A DNA stretch of 64,000 bases from Streptomyces griseocarneus (GTDB lineage: Bacteria > Actinomycetota > Actinomycetes > Streptomycetales > Streptomycetaceae): positions 62,001 to 126,000 of the forward strand of contig PENC01000002.1 in the NCBI GenBank assembly GCA_003674045.1, in the 5' to 3' direction. The notes beneath the pieces were generated by a model, which saw nothing but the letters and a program-made list of their open reading frames with translations, ran no database searches and was not told the origin of the DNA. Shown piece after piece: positions 55,941 through 64,000 of this stretch. The translations under genes and the position numbers were made by a program. Every line of letters begins with the position of its first letter. The stretch's first letter is position 1.

Positions 55941-56974
55941 AGATCGACCTTACGGACACCACGGCCAGCAAGATCAACAATGCCCTGGTCCAGGGGCGCC
56001 GCGCCATCGGCACCCCCACCATCGGCATGGTCCTCACGCTGGTCATCGTCACCGACGAGGAGCACGCCTACGACGCGCTCAAGGCGGCCAACGAGGCCTC
56101 CCGCGAGCACCCCTCGCGCAAGCTCGTCGTCATCAAGCGCGTCAGCCGCTCCCCGCGCGACCGCGCCACCGCCCGCCTCGACGCCGAGGTCCGCGTCGGC
56201 ACCTCCGCCGGCGCGGGCGAAACCGTCGTCCTGCGCCTGTACGGCGACGTGATGGACCACGCCCAGTCGGTCGTCCTGCCGCTCCTGCTGCCCGACGCCC
56301 CCGTGGTCGTCTGGTGGCCGGTGGGCTCCCCGGCCAACCCGGAGAAGGACCCGCTCGGCGCGCTCGGCCAGCGCCGCGTCACCGACGCGTACTCCGCCGA
56401 GGACCCCCTCGCCGAGCTCACCTCCCGCGCCGCGCACTACGCCCCGGGCGACACCGACCTCGCCTGGACCCGCGTCACGCCGTGGCGTTCCATGCTCGCG
56501 GCCGCACTCGACCAGCAGCACGCCGACATCCTCTCCGTCGAGGTGTCGGGCGAGGGCTACAACCCGAGCGGGGAACTGCTCGCGATGTGGCTCGCCGACC
56601 GCCTCGGGGTGCCGGTCAAGCGGACCGTCTCCGACGGGCCGGGCCTGACGGCCGTACGCCTGGAGACCGGGAACGGCCCGATCGTCCTGGACCGCCCGAA
56701 CGGCTCGCTGGCCACCCTGTGCATGCCGGGCCAGCCGGACCGCTCCGTCGCGCTCCAGCGGCGCGACACCTCGGAGCTGCTGGCCGAGGAACTGCGCCGC
56801 CTCGACCCGGACGTCATCTACGAGTCCGCGCTGAAGTACGGCGTGGACCGGCTCGGCAAGGGCGAGGCCGAGACCCGGACCGAGGCCGCCCCGGCGAAGC
56901 CGGAGCAGGCCGCGGAAACCCCCGCCCCGGCCCCCGCCAAGAAGCCGGGCGCCAAGAAGGCGGCCGGCAAGTGA
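55937..56974 (+). CDS. opcA: Glucose-6-phosphate dehydrogenase assembly protein OpcA
   Basis: 345 residues; begins MKIDLTDTTASKINNALVQG. Contains the OpcA blocks RKLVVIKRVSRSPRDRATARLDAEVRVG in parts and VVWWPVGSPANPEKDPLGALGQRRVTDAYS in parts. The C-terminal tail after about 310 is low complexity (Ala/Lys/Pro-rich, ending GAKKAAGK). OpcA is needed for full G6PDH activity and redox control. ATGA overlap with zwf and GTGA overlap with pgl. Confidence 0.95.
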   Translation: MKIDLTDTTASKINNALVQGRRAIGTPTIGMVLTLVIVTDEEHAYDALKAANEASREHPSRKLVVIKRVSRSPRDRATARLDAEVRVGTSAGAGETVVLRLYGDVMDHAQSVVLPLLLPDAPVVVWWPVGSPANPEKDPLGALGQRRVTDAYSAEDPLAELTSRAAHYAPGDTDLAWTRVTPWRSMLAAALDQQHADILSVEVSGEGYNPSGELLAMWLADRLGVPVKRTVSDGPGLTAVRLETGNGPIVLDRPNGSLATLCMPGQPDRSVALQRRDTSELLAEELRRLDPDVIYESALKYGVDRLGKGEAETRTEAAPAKPEQAAETPAPAPAKKPGAKKAAGK

Positions 56975-57753
56975 GCACTCCGCAGATCGTCGTCCACCGG
57001 GACAAGGAGCTGATGGCGCAGGCCGCGGCGGCCCGGCTGATCACGAAGATCGTGGACGCGCAGGCCGCACGGGGCTCCGCCTCCGTCGTCCTCACGGGCG
57101 GGCGCAACGGCAACGGGCTGCTCGCGGCCCTCGCCGCGGCGCCCGCGCGGGACGCGGTGGACTGGTCCCGCCTGGACCTGTGGTGGGGCGACGAGCGGTT
57201 CCTGCCGGAGGGCGACCCCGAGCGCAACGTGACGCAGGCGCGCGAGGCACTGCTGGACGCCGTACCGCTGGACCCGGCCCGGGTGCACCCGATGCCCGCG
57301 GCCGGTGACCGTTACGGCAACGACGCGGACGCCGCGGCGGAGGCCTACGCGGCCGAACTCGCGGCGGCCGCGCGGCCCGAGGACCATGGCCCCGTGCCGT
57401 CCTTCGACGTCCTGCTGCTGGGCGTCGGCCCGGACACGCACGTCGCGTCGCTGTTCCCCGAGCTGCCGGGCGTACGGGAGACCGAACGCACCGTCATCGG
57501 CGTGCACGGCGCGCCGAAGCCGCCGCCGACCCGGGTCTCCCTGACCCTCCCGGCGATCCGCGCCGCCCGCGAGGTATGGCTCCTGGCCGCCGGCGAGGAC
57601 AAGGCCGCCGCCGTCGGCATGGCCCTCTCCGGCGCAGGCGAAATCCAGGCCCCGGCGGCCGGAGCCTACGGCTCCCGCCGCACGCTCTGGCTCCTGGACG
57701 CCAGCGCTGCCGCGAGCCTGCCGCGGGAGCTGTACCCCCCGGCGTCGCCCTGA
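56971..57753 (+). CDS. pgl: 6-Phosphogluconolactonase
   Basis: 260 residues, Pgl (NagB-like fold). VVLTGGRNGNGLLAAL (about 39-54) with the phosphate loop, LWWGDERFLPEGDPERN (about 70-86), and FDVLLLGVGPDTHVASLFP (about 147-165). Hydrolyses 6-phosphoglucono-lactone. GTG at 56971 overlaps the opcA stop. Ends before a perfect-stem terminator. Confidence 0.94.
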   Translation: MSTPQIVVHRDKELMAQAAAARLITKIVDAQAARGSASVVLTGGRNGNGLLAALAAAPARDAVDWSRLDLWWGDERFLPEGDPERNVTQAREALLDAVPLDPARVHPMPAAGDRYGNDADAAAEAYAAELAAAARPEDHGPVPSFDVLLLGVGPDTHVASLFPELPGVRETERTVIGVHGAPKPPPTRVSLTLPAIRAAREVWLLAAGEDKAAAVGMALSGAGEIQAPAAGAYGSRRTLWLLDASAAASLPRELYPPASP

Positions 57754-57763
57754 CGTTTCGTCA

Positions 57764-57804
57764 ATGCCGATGGCCCGCCCCCTGCGGGGGCGGGCCATCG
57801 GCAT
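57764..57804. terminator. Perfect 19-bp stem terminator after pgl
   Basis: ATGCCGATGGCCCGCCCCC (57764-57782) pairs exactly with 57786-57804 across a TGC loop, 11 bp after the pgl stop. It ends the pentose-phosphate operon. Confidence 0.92.
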
Positions 57805-57807
57805 GTC

Positions 57808-57970
57808 AGTAAGTGTTTCCTGGGGGCTTCGCCCCCAGACCCCCACCGGGGCCTCGCCCCGAACCCGCCCGGGGGCCGGGCGCCCCTTCAGGGGCGCGGG
57901 GAACTGCGCGACAAGCCCCCACCGGACCCGCAGCCGCCACGCGAAGCACAAGACCGCACCCCGTCAGGCG
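57808..57970 (+). repeat. Dispersed intergenic element, copy 6, with leading TTCG hairpins
   Basis: 57822-57838 CTGGGGGCTTCGCCCCCAG is a perfect hairpin, followed by a second GGGGCCTCGCCCC hairpin. Then comes the full element: GGGGCGCGGGGAACTGCGCG (from 57891), ACAAGCCCCCACCGGACCCG, and a right half ending CCCCGTCAGGCG. It sits between the convergent pgl and pgi genes. Confidence 0.85.
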
Positions 57971-57990
57971 CAACGGGGTCCGACACAGCG

Positions 57991-59652
57991 TCAGCGACCA
58001 CGCAGGTCGCGATAACGCGCAACCAGCGCCGCGGTGGACGCATCGAGCCCAGCCACCTCCGAGCCTGCGGTGAGCGCAGGCTCGACCCGCTTCGCCAGCA
58101 CCTTCCCCAGCTCCACGCCCCACTGGTCGAAGGAGTCGATGTTCCAGATCGCCCCCTGGACGAACACTTTGTGCTCGTACAGAGCGATCAGCTGCCCCAG
58201 CACCGACGGCGTCAGCTCGCTCGCGAGGATCGTCGTCGTCGGGTGGTTGCCACGGAACGTCTTGTGGGGGACGAGCTCGGCCGGGACGCCCTCCGCCGCG
58301 ACCTCCTCCGCCGTCTTGCCGAAGGCGAGCGCCTGCCCCTGGGCGAAGAGGTTGGCCATCAGCAGGTCGTGCTGGGCGACCAGACCCGGAGCCAGGTCCT
58401 CCACCGGGCGGGCGAAGCCCAGGAAGTCCACGGGGATGAGCTTCGTGCCCTGGTGGATCAGCTGGTAGTACGCGTGCTGGCCGTTCGTGCCCGGCGTGCC
58501 CCACACCACCGGACCCGTCTGCCAGTCCACCGCACGGCCGTCGCGGTCCACGGACTTGCCATTGGACTCCATGTCCAGCTGCTGCAGATACGCCGCGAAC
58601 TTCGACAGGTAGTGGCTGTAGGGCAGCACCGCGTGCGACTGCGCGCCGTGGAAGTTGCCGTACCAGACGCCGAGCAGGCCCAGCAGCAGCGGCACGTTCT
58701 CCTCGGCGGGGGCGCACCGGAAGTGCTCGTCGACCAGATGGAAACCGGCCAGCATCTCGCGGAAGCGGTCCGGGCCGATCGCGAGCATCAGGGAGAGTCC
58801 GATGGCGGAGTCGTAGGAGTAGCGCCCGCCGACCCAGTCCCAGAACTCGAACATGTTGGTCGGGTCGATGCCGAACTCGGCGACCTTCTCCTCGTTCGTC
58901 GACAGCGCCACGAAGTGCTTGGCCACTGCCTCCTCACCCGCGCGCAGCCCGGTCAGCAGCCAGTTCCGCGCCGAGGTGGCGTTGGTGATGGTCTCGATCG
59001 TGGTGAAGGTCTTCGAGGCGACGATGAAGAGCGTCTCGGCCGGGTCCAGGTCCCGCACGGCCTCGTGCAGGTCCGCGCCGTCCACGTTCGACACGAAACG
59101 GAACGTCATGTCGCGGGCGGTGTAGGAGCGCAGCGCCTCATACGCCATGGCCGGACCGAGGTCGGAACCGCCGATACCGATGTTGACGACATTCCTGATG
59201 CGCTTGCCGGTGTGGCCCTTCCAGTCGCCCGAGCGCACCCGGTCGCTGAAGACCTGCATCTTGCGCAGCACGGCGTGCACGGCCGGGACGACGTTCTCGC
59301 CGTCGACCTTGATCACCGAGGACTCCGGGGCCCGCAGCGCGGTGTGCAGCACGGCGCGGCCCTCGGTGGTGTTGATCTTCTCGCCGCGGAACATCGCGTC
59401 CCGCAGCCCCGCGACGTCCACCGCCGAGGCCAGCTCGCGCAGCAGGCGCAGCGTCTCGTCCGTGATCAGGTGCTTGGAGTAGTCCAGGTGCAGATCACCC
59501 ACCTGGACCGCATAGCGCTCCGCACGCCGGGGGTCGTCCGCGAAGAGCTGCCGCAGATGCACCTCCCCGAGCTCTTCCCGGTGCTTGGCCAGTGCGTTCC
59601 ACTCAGGCAGCCGGTCCAGCCTGTTGCGGCTCTCTGCGTTCATCTCGGACAT
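57991..59652 (-). CDS. pgi: Glucose-6-phosphate isomerase
   Basis: 553 residues, standard PGI. Visible: [19 protein letters not shown] (about 155-173), [68 protein letters not shown] with the active-site region, and the C-terminal [16 protein letters not shown] with the catalytic Lys. ATG at 59652 (MSEMNAESR) is chosen; ATG at 59643 is possible. Converts glucose-6-P to fructose-6-P, linking this block with the convergent pentose-phosphate operon. Confidence 0.96.
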   Translation of the reverse strand: MSEMNAESRNRLDRLPEWNALAKHREELGEVHLRQLFADDPRRAERYAVQVGDLHLDYSKHLITDETLRLLRELASAVDVAGLRDAMFRGEKINTTEGRAVLHTALRAPESSVIKVDGENVVPAVHAVLRKMQVFSDRVRSGDWKGHTGKRIRNVVNIGIGGSDLGPAMAYEALRSYTARDMTFRFVSNVDGADLHEAVRDLDPAETLFIVASKTFTTIETITNATSARNWLLTGLRAGEEAVAKHFVALSTNEEKVAEFGIDPTNMFEFWDWVGGRYSYDSAIGLSLMLAIGPDRFREMLAGFHLVDEHFRCAPAEENVPLLLGLLGVWYGNFHGAQSHAVLPYSHYLSKFAAYLQQLDMESNGKSVDRDGRAVDWQTGPVVWGTPGTNGQHAYYQLIHQGTKLIPVDFLGFARPVEDLAPGLVAQHDLLMANLFAQGQALAFGKTAEEVAAEGVPAELVPHKTFRGNHPTTTILASELTPSVLGQLIALYEHKVFVQGAIWNIDSFDQWGVELGKVLAKRVEPALTAGSEVAGLDASTAALVARYRDLRGR

Positions 59653-59794
59653 CAGCCCATTCTTCTCGTAGCTCTGCCCCGCCGGTCTCCAACCTATGTG
59701 ATCGGAGCGCTTCCCGAGACGTCGTGGCGCGCCCCGCGCGAACACCCGCCCGACTGCGTTCGGTTGGCCCATTCGACGTGACCAATACGATCAA

Positions 59795-59837
59795 CGGCCC
59801 GGCCGCGCCCCCTATTCCGGGGTGCGCGGCCGGGCCG
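59795..59837 (-). terminator. Terminator after RbpA-like gene
   Basis: CGGCCCGGCCGCGC pairs with GCGCGGCCGGGCCG, extended by CCCC/GGGG with one bulge over a TATTCC loop: an 18-bp stem 22 bp beyond the RbpA-like stop. Confidence 0.85.
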
Positions 59838-59858
59838 CTGTCGATGTCTGGTGACCGC

Positions 59859-60194
59859 TCAGATCTCCCCGCGGAGCTTCGCGAGGGCCTCGGCGAGGAT
59901 CGCCTCGCCGTCCGCGTCACTGCGCCGCTCCCGGACGTAGGCCAGGTGGGTCTTGTACGGCTCGGTGCGCGGCGGGTCGGGCGGGCTGTCCCGGTCCTGG
60001 CCGGCCGGGAAGCCGCAGCGCGGACAGTCCCAGGTGTCCGGCACCTGTGCGTCGCTGGCGAAGCTCGGCTGCGTCTCGTGCCCGTTCGAGCACCAGAAGG
60101 AGATGCGGAGACGCGGCGCGGACTCGCCGCGCTCGGCTTCTCCCATCGGCCCCGCCCCGACCCGGCTTCCCCGGATCGCGTTGCCACTTGCCAC
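59859..60194 (-). CDS. RbpA-family RNA polymerase-binding protein
   Basis: 111 residues. N-terminal ASGNAIRGSRVGAGPMG corresponds to the conserved basic N-tail of RbpA. The central domain has a zinc knuckle WCSNGHE and CPRCGF (C-x3-H / C-x2-C). The C-terminal EPYKTHLAYVRERRSDADGEAILAEAL block matches the sigma-interaction domain (RTHWDMLxERR-like). RbpA stabilises holoenzyme with group 1/2 sigma factors. From memory, the characterised S. coelicolor RbpA (SCO1421) is a different, longer protein, so this is probably its paralogue. GTG at 60194 with GGGAG 9 nt upstream. Confidence 0.85.
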   Translation of the reverse strand: MASGNAIRGSRVGAGPMGEAERGESAPRLRISFWCSNGHETQPSFASDAQVPDTWDCPRCGFPAGQDRDSPPDPPRTEPYKTHLAYVRERRSDADGEAILAEALAKLRGEI

Positions 60195-60379
60195 GGTCGT
60201 AACTCCCTGCGTGATGGTGCTGCACGGTGCCAAATAGCGGCTGCGCCGCGGGGTCGCGTCAGCGCCTCCGCTGCGGGCGCCCCAGTCTACGTAAGGCCCA
60301 ACGCGCGTCCAGTGGCAGGAGTTACCGCCCGGCCGCAAAGGACGCGACCTCAATGATAGGCCGCGTCGGCGACGGTGCG

Positions 60380-60616
60380 TCAGCTATCGAGCTTCATCAG
60401 CAGGCCGAGCACGACGATGCAGGCGAACCAGAGCAGACCGACCACCACGGTGATCCGGTCGAGGTTCCGCTCGGCGACCGAGGAGCCGCCCACGGAGGAC
60501 TGCATGCCGCCACCGAACATGTCGGACAGGCCGCCGCCCTTCCCCTTGTGCATGAGCACCAGCATCATCATCAGCAGGCTGAAGACGATGAGGGCGATCG
60601 AGAACCCCATGACCAC
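60380..60616 (-). CDS. secG: Preprotein translocase subunit SecG
   Basis: 78 residues with the two SecG helices: GFSIALIVFSLLMMMLVLMHKGKGGGLSDMFGGG (about 4-36, in parts) with the KGxGGGLSDMFGG motif, and ITVVVGLLWFACIVVLGLL (about 55-73). Part of SecYEG in the inner membrane. GTG at 60616 or ATG at 60610. Between RbpA-like and tpiA genes, as usual in actinobacteria. Confidence 0.94.
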   Translation of the reverse strand: MVMGFSIALIVFSLLMMMLVLMHKGKGGGLSDMFGGGMQSSVGGSSVAERNLDRITVVVGLLWFACIVVLGLLMKLDS

Positions 60617-60725
60617 GGCTGGACCAACTCTCTCGGAAGTGGACGGTGAGGGGCCGGGCAGCGCGAATGCGCCGGTCCCGGCCCCGACAGGGTACGACGG
60701 GGAGCGCCCGTCGTCATAGCTCAGC

Positions 60726-61502
60726 TCACTGGTCGCGGAAACGGACGATCTTCACGAACTCGTCCACGTCCAGCGAGGCACCGCCGACCAGCGCACCGTC
60801 GACGTCCGGCTGCGCCATGATCGCGGCGATGTTGCCGCCCTTGACGGAGCCGCCGTACTGGATGCGCACCTTGTCGGCCACCTCACGGCCGTACAGCTCG
60901 GCGAGACGGCCGCGGATCGCACCGCAGACCTCCTGCGCGTCCTCGGGCGTGGCGACCTCGCCGGTGCCGATGGCCCACACGGGCTCGTAGGCGATGACGA
61001 CGGACTCGGCCTGCTCGGCCGGGACGTCCTTGAGGCCGCCGTCGACCTGGGCGAGCGTGTGCGCGACCTGGGCACCGGCCTTGCGGACGTCCAGGCCCTC
61101 GCCGACGCAGAGGATCGGGGTGATCCCGTGCCGGAAGGCGGCCTTGACCTTGGCGTTGCAGACCTCGTCGGTCTCGGCGTGGTACTGGCGGCGCTCGGAG
61201 TGGCCGACGGCCACGTAGGTGCACTTCAGCTTCGCCAGCATGGCGCCGGAGATCTCACCGGTGTACGCGCCGGAGTCGTACGCCGAGAGGTCCTGGGCGC
61301 CGTACTTGATCTTGAGCTTGTCGCCGTCGACGAGGGTCTGCACCGAGCGCAGGTCGACGAAGGGCGCCAGGACGGCGACCTCGGTGCCCTCGTAGTCCTT
61401 GTCGGCGAGGGCGAAGGCGAGCTTCTGGACGTGGGCGATGGCCTCGAGGTGGTTGAGGTTCATCTTCCAGTTGCCCGCCATCAGGGGCGTACGGTCACTC
61501 AC
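60726..61502 (-). CDS. tpiA: Triosephosphate isomerase
   Basis: 258 residues, complete TIM barrel. GNWKMNL with the active-site Lys (about 11-17), VAVGHSERR with catalytic His (about 97-105), [13 protein letters not shown] with catalytic Glu (about 168-180), and [12 protein letters not shown] phosphate loop. GTG at 61502, 6 bp after pgk, so co-transcribed with it. Confidence 0.96.
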   Translation of the reverse strand: MSDRTPLMAGNWKMNLNHLEAIAHVQKLAFALADKDYEGTEVAVLAPFVDLRSVQTLVDGDKLKIKYGAQDLSAYDSGAYTGEISGAMLAKLKCTYVAVGHSERRQYHAETDEVCNAKVKAAFRHGITPILCVGEGLDVRKAGAQVAHTLAQVDGGLKDVPAEQAESVVIAYEPVWAIGTGEVATPEDAQEVCGAIRGRLAELYGREVADKVRIQYGGSVKGGNIAAIMAQPDVDGALVGGASLDVDEFVKIVRFRDQ

Positions 61503-61508
61503 GATGGT

Positions 61509-62720
61509 TCAGTCCTCCAGTGCGGCGAGGCCGGGGAGCGTCTTGCCCTCGAGGTATTCGAGGCTGGCGCCGCCACCGGTCGAGATGTGGCCGAAAGCGT
61601 TCTCGTCGAAGCCGAGCAGACGCACGGCGGCGGCCGAGTCGCCACCGCCGACGACGGTGAAGCCCGGCGAGTCCAGCAGGCCCTGCGCGACGGCCTTGGT
61701 GCCGTTCGCGTAGTCGGGGTGCTCGAAGACACCCATCGGGCCGTTCCAGAAGACCGTGCCCGCGTCGGCGAGCTTCGCCTGGTAGAGCTCACGGGTCTTC
61801 GGGCCGATGTCCAGGCCCTCCTTGTCCGCCGGGATGGCGTCCGAGGCGACGAGGTCGGGGTTGGCCGGGGTCTTGCCCTTCAGATCCGGGAAGTCGGCGG
61901 AGACCAGCACGTCGACGGGGAGGACGAACTCCACGCCGCGCTTCTCGGCCTCGGCGAGGTACGCCAGGCAGGTCGGGATCTGGTCCTTCTGCAGCAGCGA
62001 GATGCCGACCTCGTGGCCCTTGGCCGCGAGGAAGGTGTACGACATGCCGCCGCCGATGAGGATCTTGTCGGCCTTCTTCAGCAGGTTGTCGATGACACCC
62101 AGCTTGTCGGAGACCTTGGCACCGCCGAGGACCACGACATAGGGGCGCTGGACGTCATCGGTGAGCTTCTTCAGGACGCCGACCTCGGTGGCGATCAGGT
62201 CGCCCGCGGCGTGCGGCAGGCGCGCCGGGAGGTCGAAGACCGAGGCGTGCTTGCGGTGCACGGCGCCGAAGCCGTCACCCACGTAGAGGTCGGCCAGCGA
62301 CGCGAGGGCGTCGGCGAAGGCGCCGCGCTCCGCGTCGTCCTTGCTCGTCTCGCCCGCGTTGAAACGGAGGTTCTCCAGCAGCGTGACCTCGCCGTTCGCC
62401 AGTGCGGCGACGGTGGCCTTCGCGCTGTCGCCGACCGTGTCGGTGGCGAACGAGACGTTCTTGCCCAGGATCTCACCGAGCCGTACCGCGACGGGGGCCA
62501 GCGAGAACGCGGGGTCCGGGGCGCCCTTGGGGCGGCCCAGGTGCGAGGCGACGATCACCTTGGCGCCCGCGGCGGCGAGCTTGGCAATCGTCGGGGCGAC
62601 GGCGCGGATGCGGCCGTCGTCGGTGATGGTGGTGCCGTCCAGCGGCACGTTGAGGTCGGCGCGGACGAAGACCCGCTTGCCCTCGACGCCGTCCTGGAGG
62701 AGCTCGTCGATCGTCTTCAT
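61509..62720 (-). CDS. pgk: Phosphoglycerate kinase
   Basis: 403 residues, full PGK. RVFVRADLNVPLDG (about 16-29), SHLGRPKG (about 60-67), LGGAKVSDKLGVIDNLL (about 197-213), KADKILIGGGMSYTFL and the C-terminal GGGDSAAAV. Makes ATP from 1,3-bisphosphoglycerate. ATG at 62720. Separated from gap by a strong terminator, so it likely has its own promoter in the 131-bp gap. Confidence 0.96.
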   Translation of the reverse strand: MKTIDELLQDGVEGKRVFVRADLNVPLDGTTITDDGRIRAVAPTIAKLAAAGAKVIVASHLGRPKGAPDPAFSLAPVAVRLGEILGKNVSFATDTVGDSAKATVAALANGEVTLLENLRFNAGETSKDDAERGAFADALASLADLYVGDGFGAVHRKHASVFDLPARLPHAAGDLIATEVGVLKKLTDDVQRPYVVVLGGAKVSDKLGVIDNLLKKADKILIGGGMSYTFLAAKGHEVGISLLQKDQIPTCLAYLAEAEKRGVEFVLPVDVLVSADFPDLKGKTPANPDLVASDAIPADKEGLDIGPKTRELYQAKLADAGTVFWNGPMGVFEHPDYANGTKAVAQGLLDSPGFTVVGGGDSAAAVRLLGFDENAFGHISTGGGASLEYLEGKTLPGLAALED

Positions 62721-62757
62721 GCAGTGACTCCGGTGACTTCCGTAGCGGTCAAGCCAT

Positions 62758-62805
62758 GGGACGGGGCTCGTACGGCGCTCCCTCGCGCCGTACGAGCCCC
62801 GTCCC
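62758..62805 (-). terminator. Perfect 21-bp stem terminator between gap and pgk
   Basis: GGGACGGGGCTCGTACGGCGC (62758-62778, here noted by its ends) pairs exactly with 62785-62805 over a TCCCTC loop, 47 bp beyond the gap stop. Confidence 0.92.
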
Positions 62806-62851
62806 CTACTACATCTCAGTGCCTTCAGCCGTGAGCGGCCGGGGCATCAGA

Positions 62852-63976
<1,125 letters not shown>

Positions 63977-64000
63977 TCACCTGTCAATGGCGTGCAACAC

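Overview
The window is chromosomal DNA of a Streptomyces. The base composition is very GC-rich, GTG starts are common, many genes overlap by ATGA, and TTA codons are nearly absent. The order cobalamin genes - LAETG-anchored protein - dapD - suf - ctaA/ctaB - tkt/tal/zwf/opcA/pgl - pgi - secG - tpiA/pgk/gap matches, from memory, the S. coelicolor SCO184x to SCO194x core region. Nearly everything is conserved core chromosome. The clearest accessory patch is about 22.6-25.0 kb.

Layout. 1-9.1 kb holds assorted genes: a membrane protein fragment, a crotonase, a small HTH protein, an ABC-F ATPase with a putative leader peptide and attenuator, a YpfJ-type zinc metallopeptidase, an uncharacterised repeat-fold protein, an alpha/beta hydrolase and a class II aldolase. 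9.2-10.7 kb is a Pit phosphate transporter behind a PHO box, with a small membrane partner. 10.8-20.3 kb is a late-cobalamin cluster led by a B12 riboswitch (cobD, cobQ, ChlI/ChlD-like chelatase, cobO, cobB), followed by a divergent ZIP transporter, a CobE/CbiG-C protein and the aminotransferase CobC. 20.4-22.6 kb holds an LAETG sortase substrate and a BASS transporter. 22.9-24.8 kb is a WhiJ-like island (DUF6415, XRE/DUF5753 with two TTA codons, DUF397). 25-34.5 kb holds an amidohydrolase, a serine hydrolase, an epimerase, a TerD-family protein, an LLM flavoprotein, a paralogue of the repeat-fold protein and a secreted endonuclease/phosphatase.

34.5-38.3 kb holds dapD, a TetR-SMR efflux unit with a three-half-site operator, a DUF6445 oxygenase-like protein and an agmatine deiminase family protein. 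38.3-45.0 kb is the complete sufRBD-Rieske-CSUT iron-sulfur operon behind a CAAC-N6-GTTG operator. 45.2-47.1 kb is a two-gene ABC-2 exporter with a duplicated gene junction. 47.2-50.7 kb carries heme A synthase (ctaA) and heme O synthase (ctaB) flanking an amidohydrolase and a small protein. 51.2-57.8 kb is the pentose-phosphate operon tkt-tal-zwf-opcA-pgl. 57.9-63.9 kb is the oppositely oriented glycolytic block gap-pgk-tpiA-secG-(RbpA-like)-pgi.

The strongest signals beyond ordinary annotation are these. A dispersed intergenic element of about 80 bp occurs six times, and one copy has expanded into a 53-bp tandem array. Intergenic-type repeat DNA lies in frame inside cobB, and a smaller insertion is suspected in cobQ. 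A leader peptide plus terminator precedes the ABC-F gene. Well-formed operators are visible for PhoP, SufR and a TetR repressor. A duplication created a 38-codon ORF inside the ABC exporter operon. The cobE-like gene has no obvious start codon. I see no tRNA, rRNA, CRISPR array, IS element or prophage. I found no clear new defence or mobile system. The least described items are the repeat-element family and the two paralogous repeat-fold proteins.
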